Assembly: GCA_964435285.1 (NCBI GenBank)
Contig: CAYSYA010000001.1
Span: forward strand, 62,001 to 126,000
Origin: GCA-2718035 sp964435285
Lineage (GTDB): Bacteria > Bacteroidota > Bacteroidia > Flavobacteriales > TMED113
DNA length: 64,000 nt
Reading direction: 5' to 3'
This document shows, piece by piece, positions 54,455 to 63,527 of the stretch. A program made the translations under genes and the position numbers. Every line of letters starts with the position of its first letter. Position 1 is the first letter of the stretch. The notes under the pieces are model-generated. The model was given only the letters and a program-made list of their open reading frames with translations, was not told where the DNA came from and made no database searches.

Positions 54455-56971
54455 TTAAATTTTCACATCTAATTTGACAGTGAATGTTCTAGGCGGTCCA
54501 ATATAGGCTGGTCGTATTTGATATTCTCTGTTAAGTAAATTGTCAATTATGCAAGAAATAGTAATGTGTTGATTTAATTTTACTGCTGCCCTCCAGTCTA
54601 AAATCACATCACCATTTTTAAATCTTTGTCTAGCATCTGCAATTCCAAAATTAATTAAGGCGCTTTGTGGATCATTAAAAATTGGAGCTTCAAAAATACC
54701 ATCAACATTTTGCATAAAACTATTTGTTCTTACACTTAATCCAGTCGAGAAAAGTTTTGTATCGGCTTGTACATCAAATTTAAATGTATGTTGATTTCGA
54801 TATTTTAGTAAATTACCATTCTCACCGTTATCAGAGCTCGCATTGGTATATGTAATTTCATAAAAATCATCAATATATTCAATTCCCTCTTCATTAATGT
54901 CTTCAAACAAATAAGTTGTGTTACCATTCTCGTCGATAATAGAACCTGTTGCAAACTCAACAATTTGACCGTCATTATTTCCATCAGTCCAATATGAGTA
55001 ATAAACGTCATCTGGGTGTAAAATAATTGGATTAATATAAGTGTAACTACCTAAAATAGAAATATCAACATTTCCAATTTTACCATTTCCACCAATAGAT
55101 GTTTCTATTCCGCTTACTCGTGCCTCGCCAATATTTACACATTTAAAACCTAATCCAAGAAGGGAATCTACATTTTGATTTAACGGGTCCCATCTTCCAA
55201 ATGTAAATTCAATCATGTCGTCATATTGCATGATAAAAGCAGCGACATCAAAAAACCCTTTCCATTCATCAATTTTCAACCCTTGTTTAATTCCAATTTC
55301 AGCGCTCCAGCCCCCTTCAGGCTTAAGTTCTGGATTAGGATAAACAACTACTGGACCACTTTTAACAGTTACGTATCTTTCAACAATTGATGGAAATCTA
55401 AAACCAGATCCATAGGAACCTCTCAAAAAGGTAGCATCCATTATTTTATAGTTTAATCCACTTCTAATTAAAGGTACAGATGTAACTTCTCCATCAAAGT
55501 TAAAATATTCAAACCTACCACCCAGAGAAATATTTAAATTATCATTAATTTTCCCGTCAGCTTGAGAGTAAAAACTATAATTTGAAACGTTATGTTTTCC
55601 TCCATAAACTTCATCATCATGCGCAAATATCTTATTTCTTGTTAGTCCAGAAGTTGACACAAGGTGATTTAATGTAAATGGTAGAAAAGAATTTATGTCC
55701 TCCCATGTTTTTTGAAATTGGTAATCTGTGTAAAAAACATTTGAGTAGGCAGCCCTTCCACCGTTTGGATTATAATCATCTCTAAATAATCTTACTTTTA
55801 AATCATGTTTTGTATTGTTCAATGGATTAGCATATGAAATGTAAGGGTCAATATTCATCATCATTTGAGTATACTTAGCTGGATCTTCATCTAAAGGAAT
55901 ATAGCCCAGCGAGTCATTGGTGTACATAATAGCATCATCATTGTGGCTATACATGAAATTTCCATTTAAACCGTGTGAAAAACCTTTTAATTTTTTCCAG
56001 TCTTTTTTTGTACTAAAATTAAATCTTCCTCTTCTGTTTTCAACCCCTTTTTGATATCCAAAGTCATTAAATATATTTCCTCCAAAAACAATACCGGTAT
56101 TATTTTTATATTCTGCGTGACTAAATGATACACCACTAAAATATTGTGGATTGTCCCCCCACCAATTTAAACTTTCTCTTTTAGCTTTATCATAAAAACC
56201 TTGAAAAATTGACACTTCTGTTTTAGGTTTATTAGTAGGATACTCAGTTCTTATATTTATTACTCCGTTTAATGCTGAGGATCCAAATAATGCAGAAGAG
56301 GCTCCCTTTATTACTTCAATTTGAGAAATATTTTCCATAGGAATCATATCCCATTCAACAGTTCCTCTGTCCCCACTAAGAAAAGGCATATCGTCAATCA
56401 TGACAAGAACTCTTGAGCCAGTATTGTAACTCCATCCACTTCCTCCCCTAATGTTAGCTTGACCGTCAACAATATTCACTCCAGGAGATTGGTTCATCAT
56501 TACCTCCATATTTACTGGGTTTTTACTTTTTATTAATTTAGGTTTAATGACGTCCATAGAAACTGTTACTTCCTCAATGTTTTGTTCAAATTTTCCTGCT
56601 GAGATTACTACATCTCCTAAAAGGTTAACTTCCTCAGAAATTAAAATATTAAGATATTTATCTTCATTAGTATTTAATTTTATTTCTTTTTTAAAAGTTT
56701 TATATCCAATAAATGAACATTCAAGAATATAATTACCAGGTTCAATATTTGTAATTGTAAAATTCCCATTTAAATCTGAGACGGTACCTTGTACTAAAGT
56801 TTTATTAGAAATACCACTAATTATTTCAGTTTGTTTTTTTAGCGAAATATTTGCCATAGGTATAGTTTCTTTAGTGTTTTCATCACTAACTAGTCCGTTA
56901 ATAGAAGAATTTTGAGAAAAAATTGAAGAAAAAATTAAAAAAGAAAAAAGTAATGAGATATTAATTTTCAT
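54455..56971 (-). CDS. TonB-dependent receptor (unknown substrate)
   Basis: 838 aa from the ATG at 56971, which gives a signal peptide (ISLLFSFLIFSSIFSQ). The longer frame to 57019 begins upstream of the putative promoter and is rejected. A carboxypeptidase-regulatory-like domain (about 24-115), plug (about 125-235, with QANIRGGSGW and VLVMIDDMPF) and a barrel (to the end, TFTVKLDVKI) follow. The RGGSGWSYNTGSRVLVMID pattern resembles receptors for siderophores or cobalamin more than SusC, but I cannot name the ligand. Confidence 0.9.
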   Translation of the reverse strand: MKINISLLFSFLIFSSIFSQNSSINGLVSDENTKETIPMANISLKKQTEIISGISNKTLVQGTVSDLNGNFTITNIEPGNYILECSFIGYKTFKKEIKLNTNEDKYLNILISEEVNLLGDVVISAGKFEQNIEEVTVSMDVIKPKLIKSKNPVNMEVMMNQSPGVNIVDGQANIRGGSGWSYNTGSRVLVMIDDMPFLSGDRGTVEWDMIPMENISQIEVIKGASSALFGSSALNGVINIRTEYPTNKPKTEVSIFQGFYDKAKRESLNWWGDNPQYFSGVSFSHAEYKNNTGIVFGGNIFNDFGYQKGVENRRGRFNFSTKKDWKKLKGFSHGLNGNFMYSHNDDAIMYTNDSLGYIPLDEDPAKYTQMMMNIDPYISYANPLNNTKHDLKVRLFRDDYNPNGGRAAYSNVFYTDYQFQKTWEDINSFLPFTLNHLVSTSGLTRNKIFAHDDEVYGGKHNVSNYSFYSQADGKINDNLNISLGGRFEYFNFDGEVTSVPLIRSGLNYKIMDATFLRGSYGSGFRFPSIVERYVTVKSGPVVVYPNPELKPEGGWSAEIGIKQGLKIDEWKGFFDVAAFIMQYDDMIEFTFGRWDPLNQNVDSLLGLGFKCVNIGEARVSGIETSIGGNGKIGNVDISILGSYTYINPIILHPDDVYYSYWTDGNNDGQIVEFATGSIIDENGNTTYLFEDINEEGIEYIDDFYEITYTNASSDNGENGNLLKYRNQHTFKFDVQADTKLFSTGLSVRTNSFMQNVDGIFEAPIFNDPQSALINFGIADARQRFKNGDVILDWRAAVKLNQHITISCIIDNLLNREYQIRPAYIGPPRTFTVKLDVKI

Positions 56972-56996
56972 TCGTTTATTCAAAATGGTGGTTAGG

Positions 56997-57004
56997 CAAA
57001 TATA
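56997..57004 (-). promoter_or_regulatory. Putative -7 box for the TonB receptor-kdsB string
   Basis: TATATTTG on the minus strand, 25 nt before the ATG at 56971, with TTA (one base off TTG) 19 nt further upstream. It supports the shorter start of the receptor. Confidence 0.5.
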
Positions 57005-57047
57005 TAATAGTTTTTTCATCGTATAATGATTTTGTAAAAAAAGTAAT

Positions 57048-57055
57048 TATTTTTG
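57048..57055 (+). promoter_or_regulatory. Putative -7 box for gdhA
   Basis: TATTTTTG, 22 nt before the gdhA ATG. No TTG at -33; AT-rich surroundings make a chance match possible. Confidence 0.35.
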
Positions 57056-57077
57056 TTGAAATTTAGAAAAAAATAAA

Positions 57078-58412
57078 ATGTCAGACTTATCTCATGACTT
57101 ATTAAAAAAAGTCAAAATAAAAAACCCTAATGAGCCAGAGTTTTTGCAGGCAGTAGAAGAGGTTATAGAAAACATAGTTCCTATTCTTGAGGCCAACAAT
57201 AACTATTTAAAGCAGAGTTTGGTTGAAAGATTAACCGAACCCGAGAGGACTATTATTTTTAAAGTTCCATGGGTAGATGATGATAATCAAATTAAAGTTA
57301 ATAGAGGTTTTAGAGTACAGTTTAATTCTGCAATTGGACCATACAAAGGAGGGTTGAGATTTCACCCCTCTGTAAATTTATCAATTTTAAAGTTTTTAGC
57401 ATTTGAGCAAATTTTTAAGAATGCTTTAACTGGATTGCCAATTGGAGGAGGTAAAGGAGGTTCTGATTTTGACCCAAAAGGTAAGTCAGAAGGTGAGATT
57501 ATGAGATTTTGTCAGTCATTTATGAATGAACTACACAAATATATCGGCCCTGATACTGATGTCCCAGCTGGAGATATTGGAGTTGGCTCAAAGGAAATAG
57601 GATTTCTTTTTGGGCAATACAAAAGACTGAAAAATGAATTTACTGGTTCGATAACAGGAAAATCCTTTAATTGGGGAGGTTCAAACTTAAGGCCTGAGGC
57701 TACTGGTTATGGGAATGTTTATTTTGCTCAGCATATGCTAGAGACTCAAAACAAGTCTTTTGAAAACAAAATAGTTGTAATTTCAGGATCAGGAAATGTT
57801 GCTCAATACTCATGTCAAAAAGCGATTGAACTAGGTGCGAAGGTAGTTTCACTTTCTGATTCATCTGGCTGCATATATGATAAAGAAGGTATAACAAAAG
57901 AAAAGTTAGATTTTATTTTTGAATTGAAAAATATTAGAAAAGGAAGAATTAAAGAATATGCAGATGCGTTTAATTGTGAATTTATTCAAGGACGTCCATG
58001 GTTTATTCCTTGTGATATAGCTTTGCCATGTGCTACTCAAAATGAGTTAAATGAAGATGATGCAAAAAAGTTAATTAATAATGGATGTATTTGTGTTAGC
58101 GAAGGAGCTAATATGCCTTGTACTCCAGAAGCTATACTTACTTTTCAAAGTGCAAAAATTTTATACGCTCCCGGAAAAGCTTCAAACGCTGGAGGAGTAG
58201 CGACTTCTGCACTAGAAATGTCTCAAAATTCAATGAGAATGTCTTGGTCTCCAAGAGAAGTTGATGAAAAGTTAAAATCTATAATGTCTCAAATTCATGA
58301 TTCATGTGTTAAGTATGGAAAGGAAGGAGACTTTATTGATTATGTTAAAGGAGCAAATATTGCAGCTTTTTACAAAATTGCTGATTCAATGATTGATCAA
58401 GGAGTTGTGTAA
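57078..58412 (+). CDS. gdhA: NADP-type glutamate dehydrogenase
   Basis: 444 aa hexameric-type enzyme that makes glutamate from ammonia and 2-oxoglutarate. GPYKGGLRFHPSVNLSILKF (about 94-113), the catalytic lysine in PIGGGKGGSDFDPKG, PAGDIGVGSKEIGFLFG and the Rossmann motif ISGSGNVAQY are the family core. Length and motif order match the E. coli type. Its stop overlaps the kbl start (TAATG). Confidence 0.97.
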   Translation: MSDLSHDLLKKVKIKNPNEPEFLQAVEEVIENIVPILEANNNYLKQSLVERLTEPERTIIFKVPWVDDDNQIKVNRGFRVQFNSAIGPYKGGLRFHPSVNLSILKFLAFEQIFKNALTGLPIGGGKGGSDFDPKGKSEGEIMRFCQSFMNELHKYIGPDTDVPAGDIGVGSKEIGFLFGQYKRLKNEFTGSITGKSFNWGGSNLRPEATGYGNVYFAQHMLETQNKSFENKIVVISGSGNVAQYSCQKAIELGAKVVSLSDSSGCIYDKEGITKEKLDFIFELKNIRKGRIKEYADAFNCEFIQGRPWFIPCDIALPCATQNELNEDDAKKLINNGCICVSEGANMPCTPEAILTFQSAKILYAPGKASNAGGVATSALEMSQNSMRMSWSPREVDEKLKSIMSQIHDSCVKYGKEGDFIDYVKGANIAAFYKIADSMIDQGVV

Positions 58413-59596
58413 TGTTCGGAGATTTTAAAATACATCTATCAGAAACTTTAAAAAAAATTAGTCAGGATGGGCTTTATAAAGAAGAAAGGATTATAACCTC
58501 ACCGCAATCTGGAAAAATTACAGTTAAGTCAAAAAAAGTTTTAAATTTTTGCTCAAATAATTATTTAGGTCTTTCATCTCACCCTGAAATTATTGAAGCC
58601 GCGAAGTCAGCCTTAGACACACATGGATTTGGAATGTCATCAGTCAGATTTATTTGTGGAACTCAGGATTTACACAAGAGATTAGAAGATAAAATTTCTT
58701 CATTTTTGCAAACAGAAGACACAATATTATATGCTGCTGCTTTTGATGCTAACGGAGGTCTTTTTGAACCATTGCTAACAGCAGAAGATGCAATAATATC
58801 AGATGAATTAAATCACGCTTCAATAATTGATGGAATTAGATTATGTAAGGCCAAGAGATACAGGTACAAAAATTCCGACATGTCAGATCTTGAAAAACAA
58901 CTAAAAAAATCAACAGATGCCAGGTATAGAATAATTGTCACTGATGGAGTTTTTTCTATGGATGGGTATATTGCTAAATTAGATTTAATTTGTGATTTAG
59001 CTGATAAATATAATGCCTTAGTTATGGTTGATGATTGTCATGCTACAGGTTTTATTGGAGAAATGGGAAGGGGTACTGCAGAACATTGTGGAGTTATGGA
59101 CAGAGTAGATATAATTACAGGAACACTTGGAAAGGCTTTAGGAGGAGCGATGGGGGGCTTTACTTCAGGTAGAAAAGAAATTATAGAAATGTTAAGACAA
59201 AAATCCAGGCCATATTTATTTTCAAATTCTCTTGCACCCTCAATTGTAGGAGCTAGCATCAGAGCTTTCGAAATTATAGAAAAGGATAATTCTTTTAAAC
59301 ATAAATTAGATCATAATACAAAGTACTTTAGAACTAAAATAAAAGAATTCGGATTTCAAATAAAAGAGGGGGTTCACCCAATAGTACCGATCATGCTTTT
59401 TGATGCCAAAATTTCTCAAAAATTTGCTCACGAGTTATTGAAAAAAGGTATTTATGTTGTTGGTTTCTTCTACCCAGTTGTCCCTAAAGATTTAGCAAGA
59501 ATTAGAGTTCAGTTATCTGCAGGCCATACTTTAGATGAAATTAACTTTGCATTACAAACATTTAAAAATGTTGGTAAAGAACTTGGTGTTATATAA
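58412..59596 (+). CDS. kbl: Glycine C-acetyltransferase (2-amino-3-ketobutyrate CoA ligase)
   Basis: 394 aa PLP-dependent alpha-oxoamine synthase, second enzyme of threonine breakdown (2-amino-3-ketobutyrate plus CoA to glycine and acetyl-CoA). CSNNYLGLSSHPEIIEAAKS, HGFGMSSVRFICGTQDLH, VDDCHATGFIGEMGRGT and the PLP lysine in GTLGKALGGAMGG (about 243-255) follow E. coli Kbl closely. Threonine dehydrogenase is not in the window. Coupled to gdhA by a one-base overlap. Confidence 0.96.
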   Translation: MFGDFKIHLSETLKKISQDGLYKEERIITSPQSGKITVKSKKVLNFCSNNYLGLSSHPEIIEAAKSALDTHGFGMSSVRFICGTQDLHKRLEDKISSFLQTEDTILYAAAFDANGGLFEPLLTAEDAIISDELNHASIIDGIRLCKAKRYRYKNSDMSDLEKQLKKSTDARYRIIVTDGVFSMDGYIAKLDLICDLADKYNALVMVDDCHATGFIGEMGRGTAEHCGVMDRVDIITGTLGKALGGAMGGFTSGRKEIIEMLRQKSRPYLFSNSLAPSIVGASIRAFEIIEKDNSFKHKLDHNTKYFRTKIKEFGFQIKEGVHPIVPIMLFDAKISQKFAHELLKKGIYVVGFFYPVVPKDLARIRVQLSAGHTLDEINFALQTFKNVGKELGVI

Positions 59597-59657
59597 AACA
59601 TTTCAAATTAAACTCAAAAATAGATTAAATAGTCAATTATATTTTTTTTAAAAATTA

Positions 59658-59687
59658 TTGTTTATAGTCTAAAAATTTATACATTTG
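59658..59687 (+). promoter_or_regulatory. Promoter of the rplM ribosomal operon
   Basis: TTG at 59658-59660, a 19-nt spacer, then TACATTTG at 59680-59687: a full Bacteroidetes-type promoter. The implied start is about 40 nt before rplM. The leader holds a short CCTA-ttaat-TAGG hairpin that might be regulatory. Confidence 0.8.
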
Positions 59688-59732
59688 CAAACCCTATTAA
59701 TTAGGTTGTATTAATGACTATAAATTTTAGTG

Positions 59733-60179
59733 ATGAATTTAAAGACTATTTCAGCTAATAAAGCTACTGTTTCGAAATCTTGGTTGTTGATTGACGCAAA
59801 AGATCAAATTCTTGGAAGATTTGCTTCTAAAGTTGCAAAAATTATAAGAGGAAAATATAAAACTAACTTTACCCCCCATGTTGATTGTGGAGACAATGTG
59901 ATTGTAATTAATGCAGAACAAATTCAACTAACGGGTTTAAAGTGGGATGATAAAAAATATTTTAAACATACGGGTTACCCTGGTGGACAGTACACTTTAA
60001 ATCCTAAACAGTTACTTTCAAAAGATGCAACATTAATTATTAATAATGCTGTAAAAGGTATGCTACCAAAAAATAAGCTTGGGAGAAAGATAATAAAGAA
60101 TTTGCACGTTTTTTCAGGACCTGAGCATAATAAAGAAGCTCAGAAACCCAAATTAATTGATTTAAAAAATTATAAATAA
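59733..60179 (+). CDS. rplM: 50S ribosomal protein L13
   Basis: 148 aa (from the ATG at 59733; a GTG one codon earlier is in frame). KTISANKATVSKSWLLIDAK, LGRFASKVAKIIRGK, TPHVDCGDNVIVINAE and HVFSGPEHNKEAQKPK are the L13 signatures. First gene of the rplM-rpsI-rpsB-tsf-pyrH-frr string, next to rpsI with a TAATG overlap. Confidence 0.97.
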   Translation: MNLKTISANKATVSKSWLLIDAKDQILGRFASKVAKIIRGKYKTNFTPHVDCGDNVIVINAEQIQLTGLKWDDKKYFKHTGYPGGQYTLNPKQLLSKDATLIINNAVKGMLPKNKLGRKIIKNLHVFSGPEHNKEAQKPKLIDLKNYK

Positions 60180-60565
60180 TGGACGTTATACACAAAGTAG
60201 GAAGAAGAAAAACTTCAGTTGCAAGAGTTTACCTATCAAAGGGTAAAGGGAAAATAACAATTAATAAAAAAGATTTTAAAGACTATTTTCCAACTAATTT
60301 GTTAAGATATAAAATTGAACAAGCGCAAACAATTATTGATGAAAAAGGTCAATATGACGTTAGAGTAAATGTTTATGGAGGTGGTTTAACTGGACAAGCT
60401 GAGGCTATTAGGCTAGCTATTGCTAGAGCACTTGTAGAGTCTAATCCAGATAACAAAGAAAAATTAAAAGCACAAAGTTTATTAACAAGGGATTCAAGAA
60501 TGGTTGAGAGAAAAAAACCTGGTCAGAAAAAAGCCAGAAAAAAATTCCAGTTTTCTAAAAGATAA
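60179..60565 (+). CDS. rpsI: 30S ribosomal protein S9
   Basis: 128 aa. HKVGRRKTSVARVYLSKGKG at the start, VYGGGLTGQAEAIRLAIARAL in the middle, and the basic C-terminal tail ending FQFSKR that reaches the ribosomal P site. Overlaps the rplM stop by one base. Confidence 0.98.
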   Translation: MDVIHKVGRRKTSVARVYLSKGKGKITINKKDFKDYFPTNLLRYKIEQAQTIIDEKGQYDVRVNVYGGGLTGQAEAIRLAIARALVESNPDNKEKLKAQSLLTRDSRMVERKKPGQKKARKKFQFSKR

Positions 60566-60570
60566 AAAAT

Positions 60571-61368
60571 ATGAAAAAAGTAGAATTAAATCATTTATTA
60601 GAAGCTGGTGTGCATTTTGGGCACTTGACCAGTAAGAGACACCCAAATATGTCTCCATATATTTTTATGGAAAAAAATGGGATGCATATTATAGATTTAA
60701 ATAAAACTAAATTTAAATTAGATCAAGCTCTTTTAGGTCTGAAAAAAATTGCACAATCAGGTAGAAAAATTCTTTTTGTTGCTACAAAGAAGCAATCAAA
60801 GTTTGTTTTAGAGAAGTATGTAAAGAAAGTTAATATGCCTTATATAACTGAACGTTGGTATGGAGGAATGTTAACAAACTTTGTTACTATCAGAAAAACT
60901 GTAAAAAAACTAGATATAATTGATAGAATGAAAGAAGATGGAACCATTGAAACTTTATCAAAAAGAGAAAGGTTACAAATGGAAAGAGATAGGTCAAAAT
61001 TAGATAAGTACTTAGGAAGTATTTCTGATATGAATAGACTTCCAGCAGCTGTTTTTGTTGTTGATATACTGAGAGAAAAAATAGCAATCCAAGAAGCATC
61101 TAAGTTAAATATCAAAACATTTGCAATGGTTGACACTAATTCTAATCCAGATTTAGTAGATTTTCCAATACCATCTAATGATGATGCCTCTAAAAGTATT
61201 GATATAATTTTATCTTACGTATTTGAAGCTATTGAAGAAGGTTTAAGCGAAAGAGAAAAAGACTTAAAACTGCAAAAAGAACAGGCGGAAAAAAAGGAAA
61301 AAATGAAAAGTGATAATAAAGATTCTAATAAAGATGATGATAAGTTATCATCTGAATCTCAAAAATAA
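60571..61368 (+). CDS. rpsB: 30S ribosomal protein S2
   Basis: 265 aa. LEAGVHFGHLTSKRHPNMSPYIF (about 11-33), RWYGGMLTNFVTIRKTV and FAMVDTNSNPDLVDFPIPSNDDA are typical. The last 35 residues form a charged, low-complexity tail (Lys/Asp/Ser-rich). Follows rpsI by 5 bp. Confidence 0.98.
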   Translation: MKKVELNHLLEAGVHFGHLTSKRHPNMSPYIFMEKNGMHIIDLNKTKFKLDQALLGLKKIAQSGRKILFVATKKQSKFVLEKYVKKVNMPYITERWYGGMLTNFVTIRKTVKKLDIIDRMKEDGTIETLSKRERLQMERDRSKLDKYLGSISDMNRLPAAVFVVDILREKIAIQEASKLNIKTFAMVDTNSNPDLVDFPIPSNDDASKSIDIILSYVFEAIEEGLSEREKDLKLQKEQAEKKEKMKSDNKDSNKDDDKLSSESQK

Positions 61369-61377
61369 AATATAAAA

Positions 61378-62211
61378 ATGACTCAAATAACAGCTTCAGA
61401 CGTAAACAAACTTAGAAAACAAACCGGTGCAGGAATGATGGATTGCAAAAATGCATTAGTTGAGGCAAAAGGTGATTTTGAAATGGCTATTGATGTTCTT
61501 AGAAAAAAAGGACAAAAAGTTGCTTCCAAAAGATCAGATAGATCTGCTACTGAAGGTGTTGTTTTAAGTGCTGTTTCAGATGACAAAAAATTTGGTGCAA
61601 TTGTATCTGTTAATTGTGAAACAGACTTTGTTGCAAAAAATGAAGATTTTATTGCATTTGCCAAATCAGTTTTAAAAACAGCAATATCAAATAAAGTAGA
61701 CTCTAAAGAAAAATTAGAAAATCAAATTTTAGAAAACTCTACTATTTCTGATAAACTACTTGAAAAAACAGGGGTAATTGGAGAAAAAATCGAAATAGGT
61801 TTTTATGATTTTATAGAGTCAGAGTACGTATCTTCTTATGTTCATCATGGTAACAGATTGGCTTCTATAGTTGGCTTAAATATTTCCAACGAGGATTATT
61901 CTCAGGTTGGAAAAGATTTGTGTATGCAAGTTGCAGCTATGAATCCAATGGGGTTGAGCGATAAAGATATTTCACAGGACATTTTAGATCGTGAGTTAGA
62001 TATAGCAAAAGAAACAGCAAGAAAGGAGGGTAAGCCTGAACAAATGATTGAAAAAATTGCTTTAGGTAGACTTGGTAAATTTTTTAAGGAAAATACTTTA
62101 CTTAAACAGGCATTTATTAAAGATGGAAAAAAATCTATTGAACAATATTTGAAAGAAATAAACACTGATTTGAGTGTCCAAGAATTCAGGAGGTTTGGGT
62201 TAAGCAGTTAA
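61378..62211 (+). CDS. tsf: Elongation factor Ts
   Basis: 277 aa nucleotide exchange factor for EF-Tu. ASDVNKLRKQTGAGMMDCKNAL (about 5-26), VSVNCETDFVAKNEDF and YVHHGNRLASIVGLN are diagnostic. 9 bp after rpsB and 18 bp before pyrH. Confidence 0.98.
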   Translation: MTQITASDVNKLRKQTGAGMMDCKNALVEAKGDFEMAIDVLRKKGQKVASKRSDRSATEGVVLSAVSDDKKFGAIVSVNCETDFVAKNEDFIAFAKSVLKTAISNKVDSKEKLENQILENSTISDKLLEKTGVIGEKIEIGFYDFIESEYVSSYVHHGNRLASIVGLNISNEDYSQVGKDLCMQVAAMNPMGLSDKDISQDILDRELDIAKETARKEGKPEQMIEKIALGRLGKFFKENTLLKQAFIKDGKKSIEQYLKEINTDLSVQEFRRFGLSS

Positions 62212-62229
62212 GAACCATTAGCTGAACAC

Positions 62230-62937
62230 ATGTCTTATAAAAGAATATTATTAAAATTAAGTGGAGAGTCTTTATCTGGAGATAAAAATTTTGGTATATC
62301 CGCTTTAAAAATATCACATTACGTTAAGGGGATTCAATCTTTGTTAGCAAAAAATATTGAGTTAGCAATTGTTATTGGTGGGGGTAATATTTTTAGAGGA
62401 ATTGATGCTAAGGAACAAGGTTTAGATAGTACCCAAGGTGATTATATGGGTATGTTAGCAACTGTAATTAATGGTTTAGCCTTACAAGCTTCTTTAGAAA
62501 AAAACGGAATTCCAACTAGAGTCCTTTCTGCTATTGAAATTAATAAAATTGTTGAGCCTTATATTAGAAGAAGGGCAATTAGGCATTTAGAAAAAGGAAG
62601 GGTAATAATTTTTGTAGCAGGAACAGGTAACCCCTATTTTACAACAGATACTGCTGCAACTTTAAGGGCAATAGAAATTAATGCTGATGTTATTGCTAAA
62701 GGAACTAGAGTTGATGGAGTTTATACTAATGATCCTGAAACTGATAAGTCAGCCAAAAAAATAGAAAAAATGTCAATTAATGAAGTTTATGAAAAAAATT
62801 TATCTGTAATGGATATGACCGCATATACTTTATGTAAAGAAAATAAATTACCAATAATTGTCTTTGACATTAATGACTTGGAGAATTTAACTAAATTAGC
62901 AAAAGGAGAAAAGGTAGGTACCCTCATAGAACCTTAA
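62230..62937 (+). CDS. pyrH: Uridylate kinase
   Basis: 235 aa amino-acid-kinase-fold UMP kinase. YKRILLKLSGESLSG at the start, VIGGGNIFRG, TRVLSAIEI, FVAGTGNPYFTTDTAATLRA and GVYTNDPETDKSA cover the nucleotide and UMP sites. Conserved place between tsf and frr. Confidence 0.97.
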   Translation: MSYKRILLKLSGESLSGDKNFGISALKISHYVKGIQSLLAKNIELAIVIGGGNIFRGIDAKEQGLDSTQGDYMGMLATVINGLALQASLEKNGIPTRVLSAIEINKIVEPYIRRRAIRHLEKGRVIIFVAGTGNPYFTTDTAATLRAIEINADVIAKGTRVDGVYTNDPETDKSAKKIEKMSINEVYEKNLSVMDMTAYTLCKENKLPIIVFDINDLENLTKLAKGEKVGTLIEP

Positions 62938-62948
62938 AATAATTATTT

Positions 62949-63515
62949 ATGGCAGAAGAAATTAATTTTGTTTTTGATTTGATAAAAGAGAAAATGACAT
63001 CTTCAATTAAACACTTAGAAATTGAATTGTCTAAGATTCGAGCTGGAAGATCAAACCCATCAATGCTTGATGGAATAATGGTAGATTATTATGGTAATAA
63101 AACACCTATTAATCAAGTTGGTAATATTGCAACTCCAGACCCAAGGACGTTAACAATTCAACCTTGGGAAAAAGATATAATTAATGATATAAAAAACGCT
63201 ATTAATGTATCAAATGTAGGTTTAAATGCTCAAGATAATGGAGAGCAAATAATTATTAATGTTCCGGCGCTTACTGAAGAAAGAAGAATTCAATTAGTAA
63301 AACAAGTAAAATCAGAAACCGAAAATTGTAGAGTTGCGATTAGAAATTCAAGAAAAGAAGGAAATGATGAATTAAAAAAAATTCATAAATCTGGCTCTAT
63401 TTCTGATGACATTTTAAAAGATGCAGAAAATAATATACAAGATTTTACTAATCAATTTATAGAAAAAGCAAATAACATATCTTCTATCAAAGAAAAAGAA
63501 TTGATGAAAGTATAA
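62949..63515 (+). CDS. frr: Ribosome recycling factor
   Basis: 188 aa. LSKIRAGRSNPSMLDGI, VDYYGNKTPINQVGNI, PDPRTLTIQPW and PALTEERRIQLVKQVK match RRF. It splits the post-termination ribosome with EF-G. Last translation gene of the string; rmlA follows after 12 bp. Confidence 0.97.
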   Translation: MAEEINFVFDLIKEKMTSSIKHLEIELSKIRAGRSNPSMLDGIMVDYYGNKTPINQVGNIATPDPRTLTIQPWEKDIINDIKNAINVSNVGLNAQDNGEQIIINVPALTEERRIQLVKQVKSETENCRVAIRNSRKEGNDELKKIHKSGSISDDILKDAENNIQDFTNQFIEKANNISSIKEKELMKV

Positions 63516-63527
63516 TCATTTAGTTTA

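Noticed and set aside
56972..57019. Longer start of the TonB receptor at 57019
   Set aside because: It begins upstream of the putative -7 box and would place 16 residues before a normal signal peptide.
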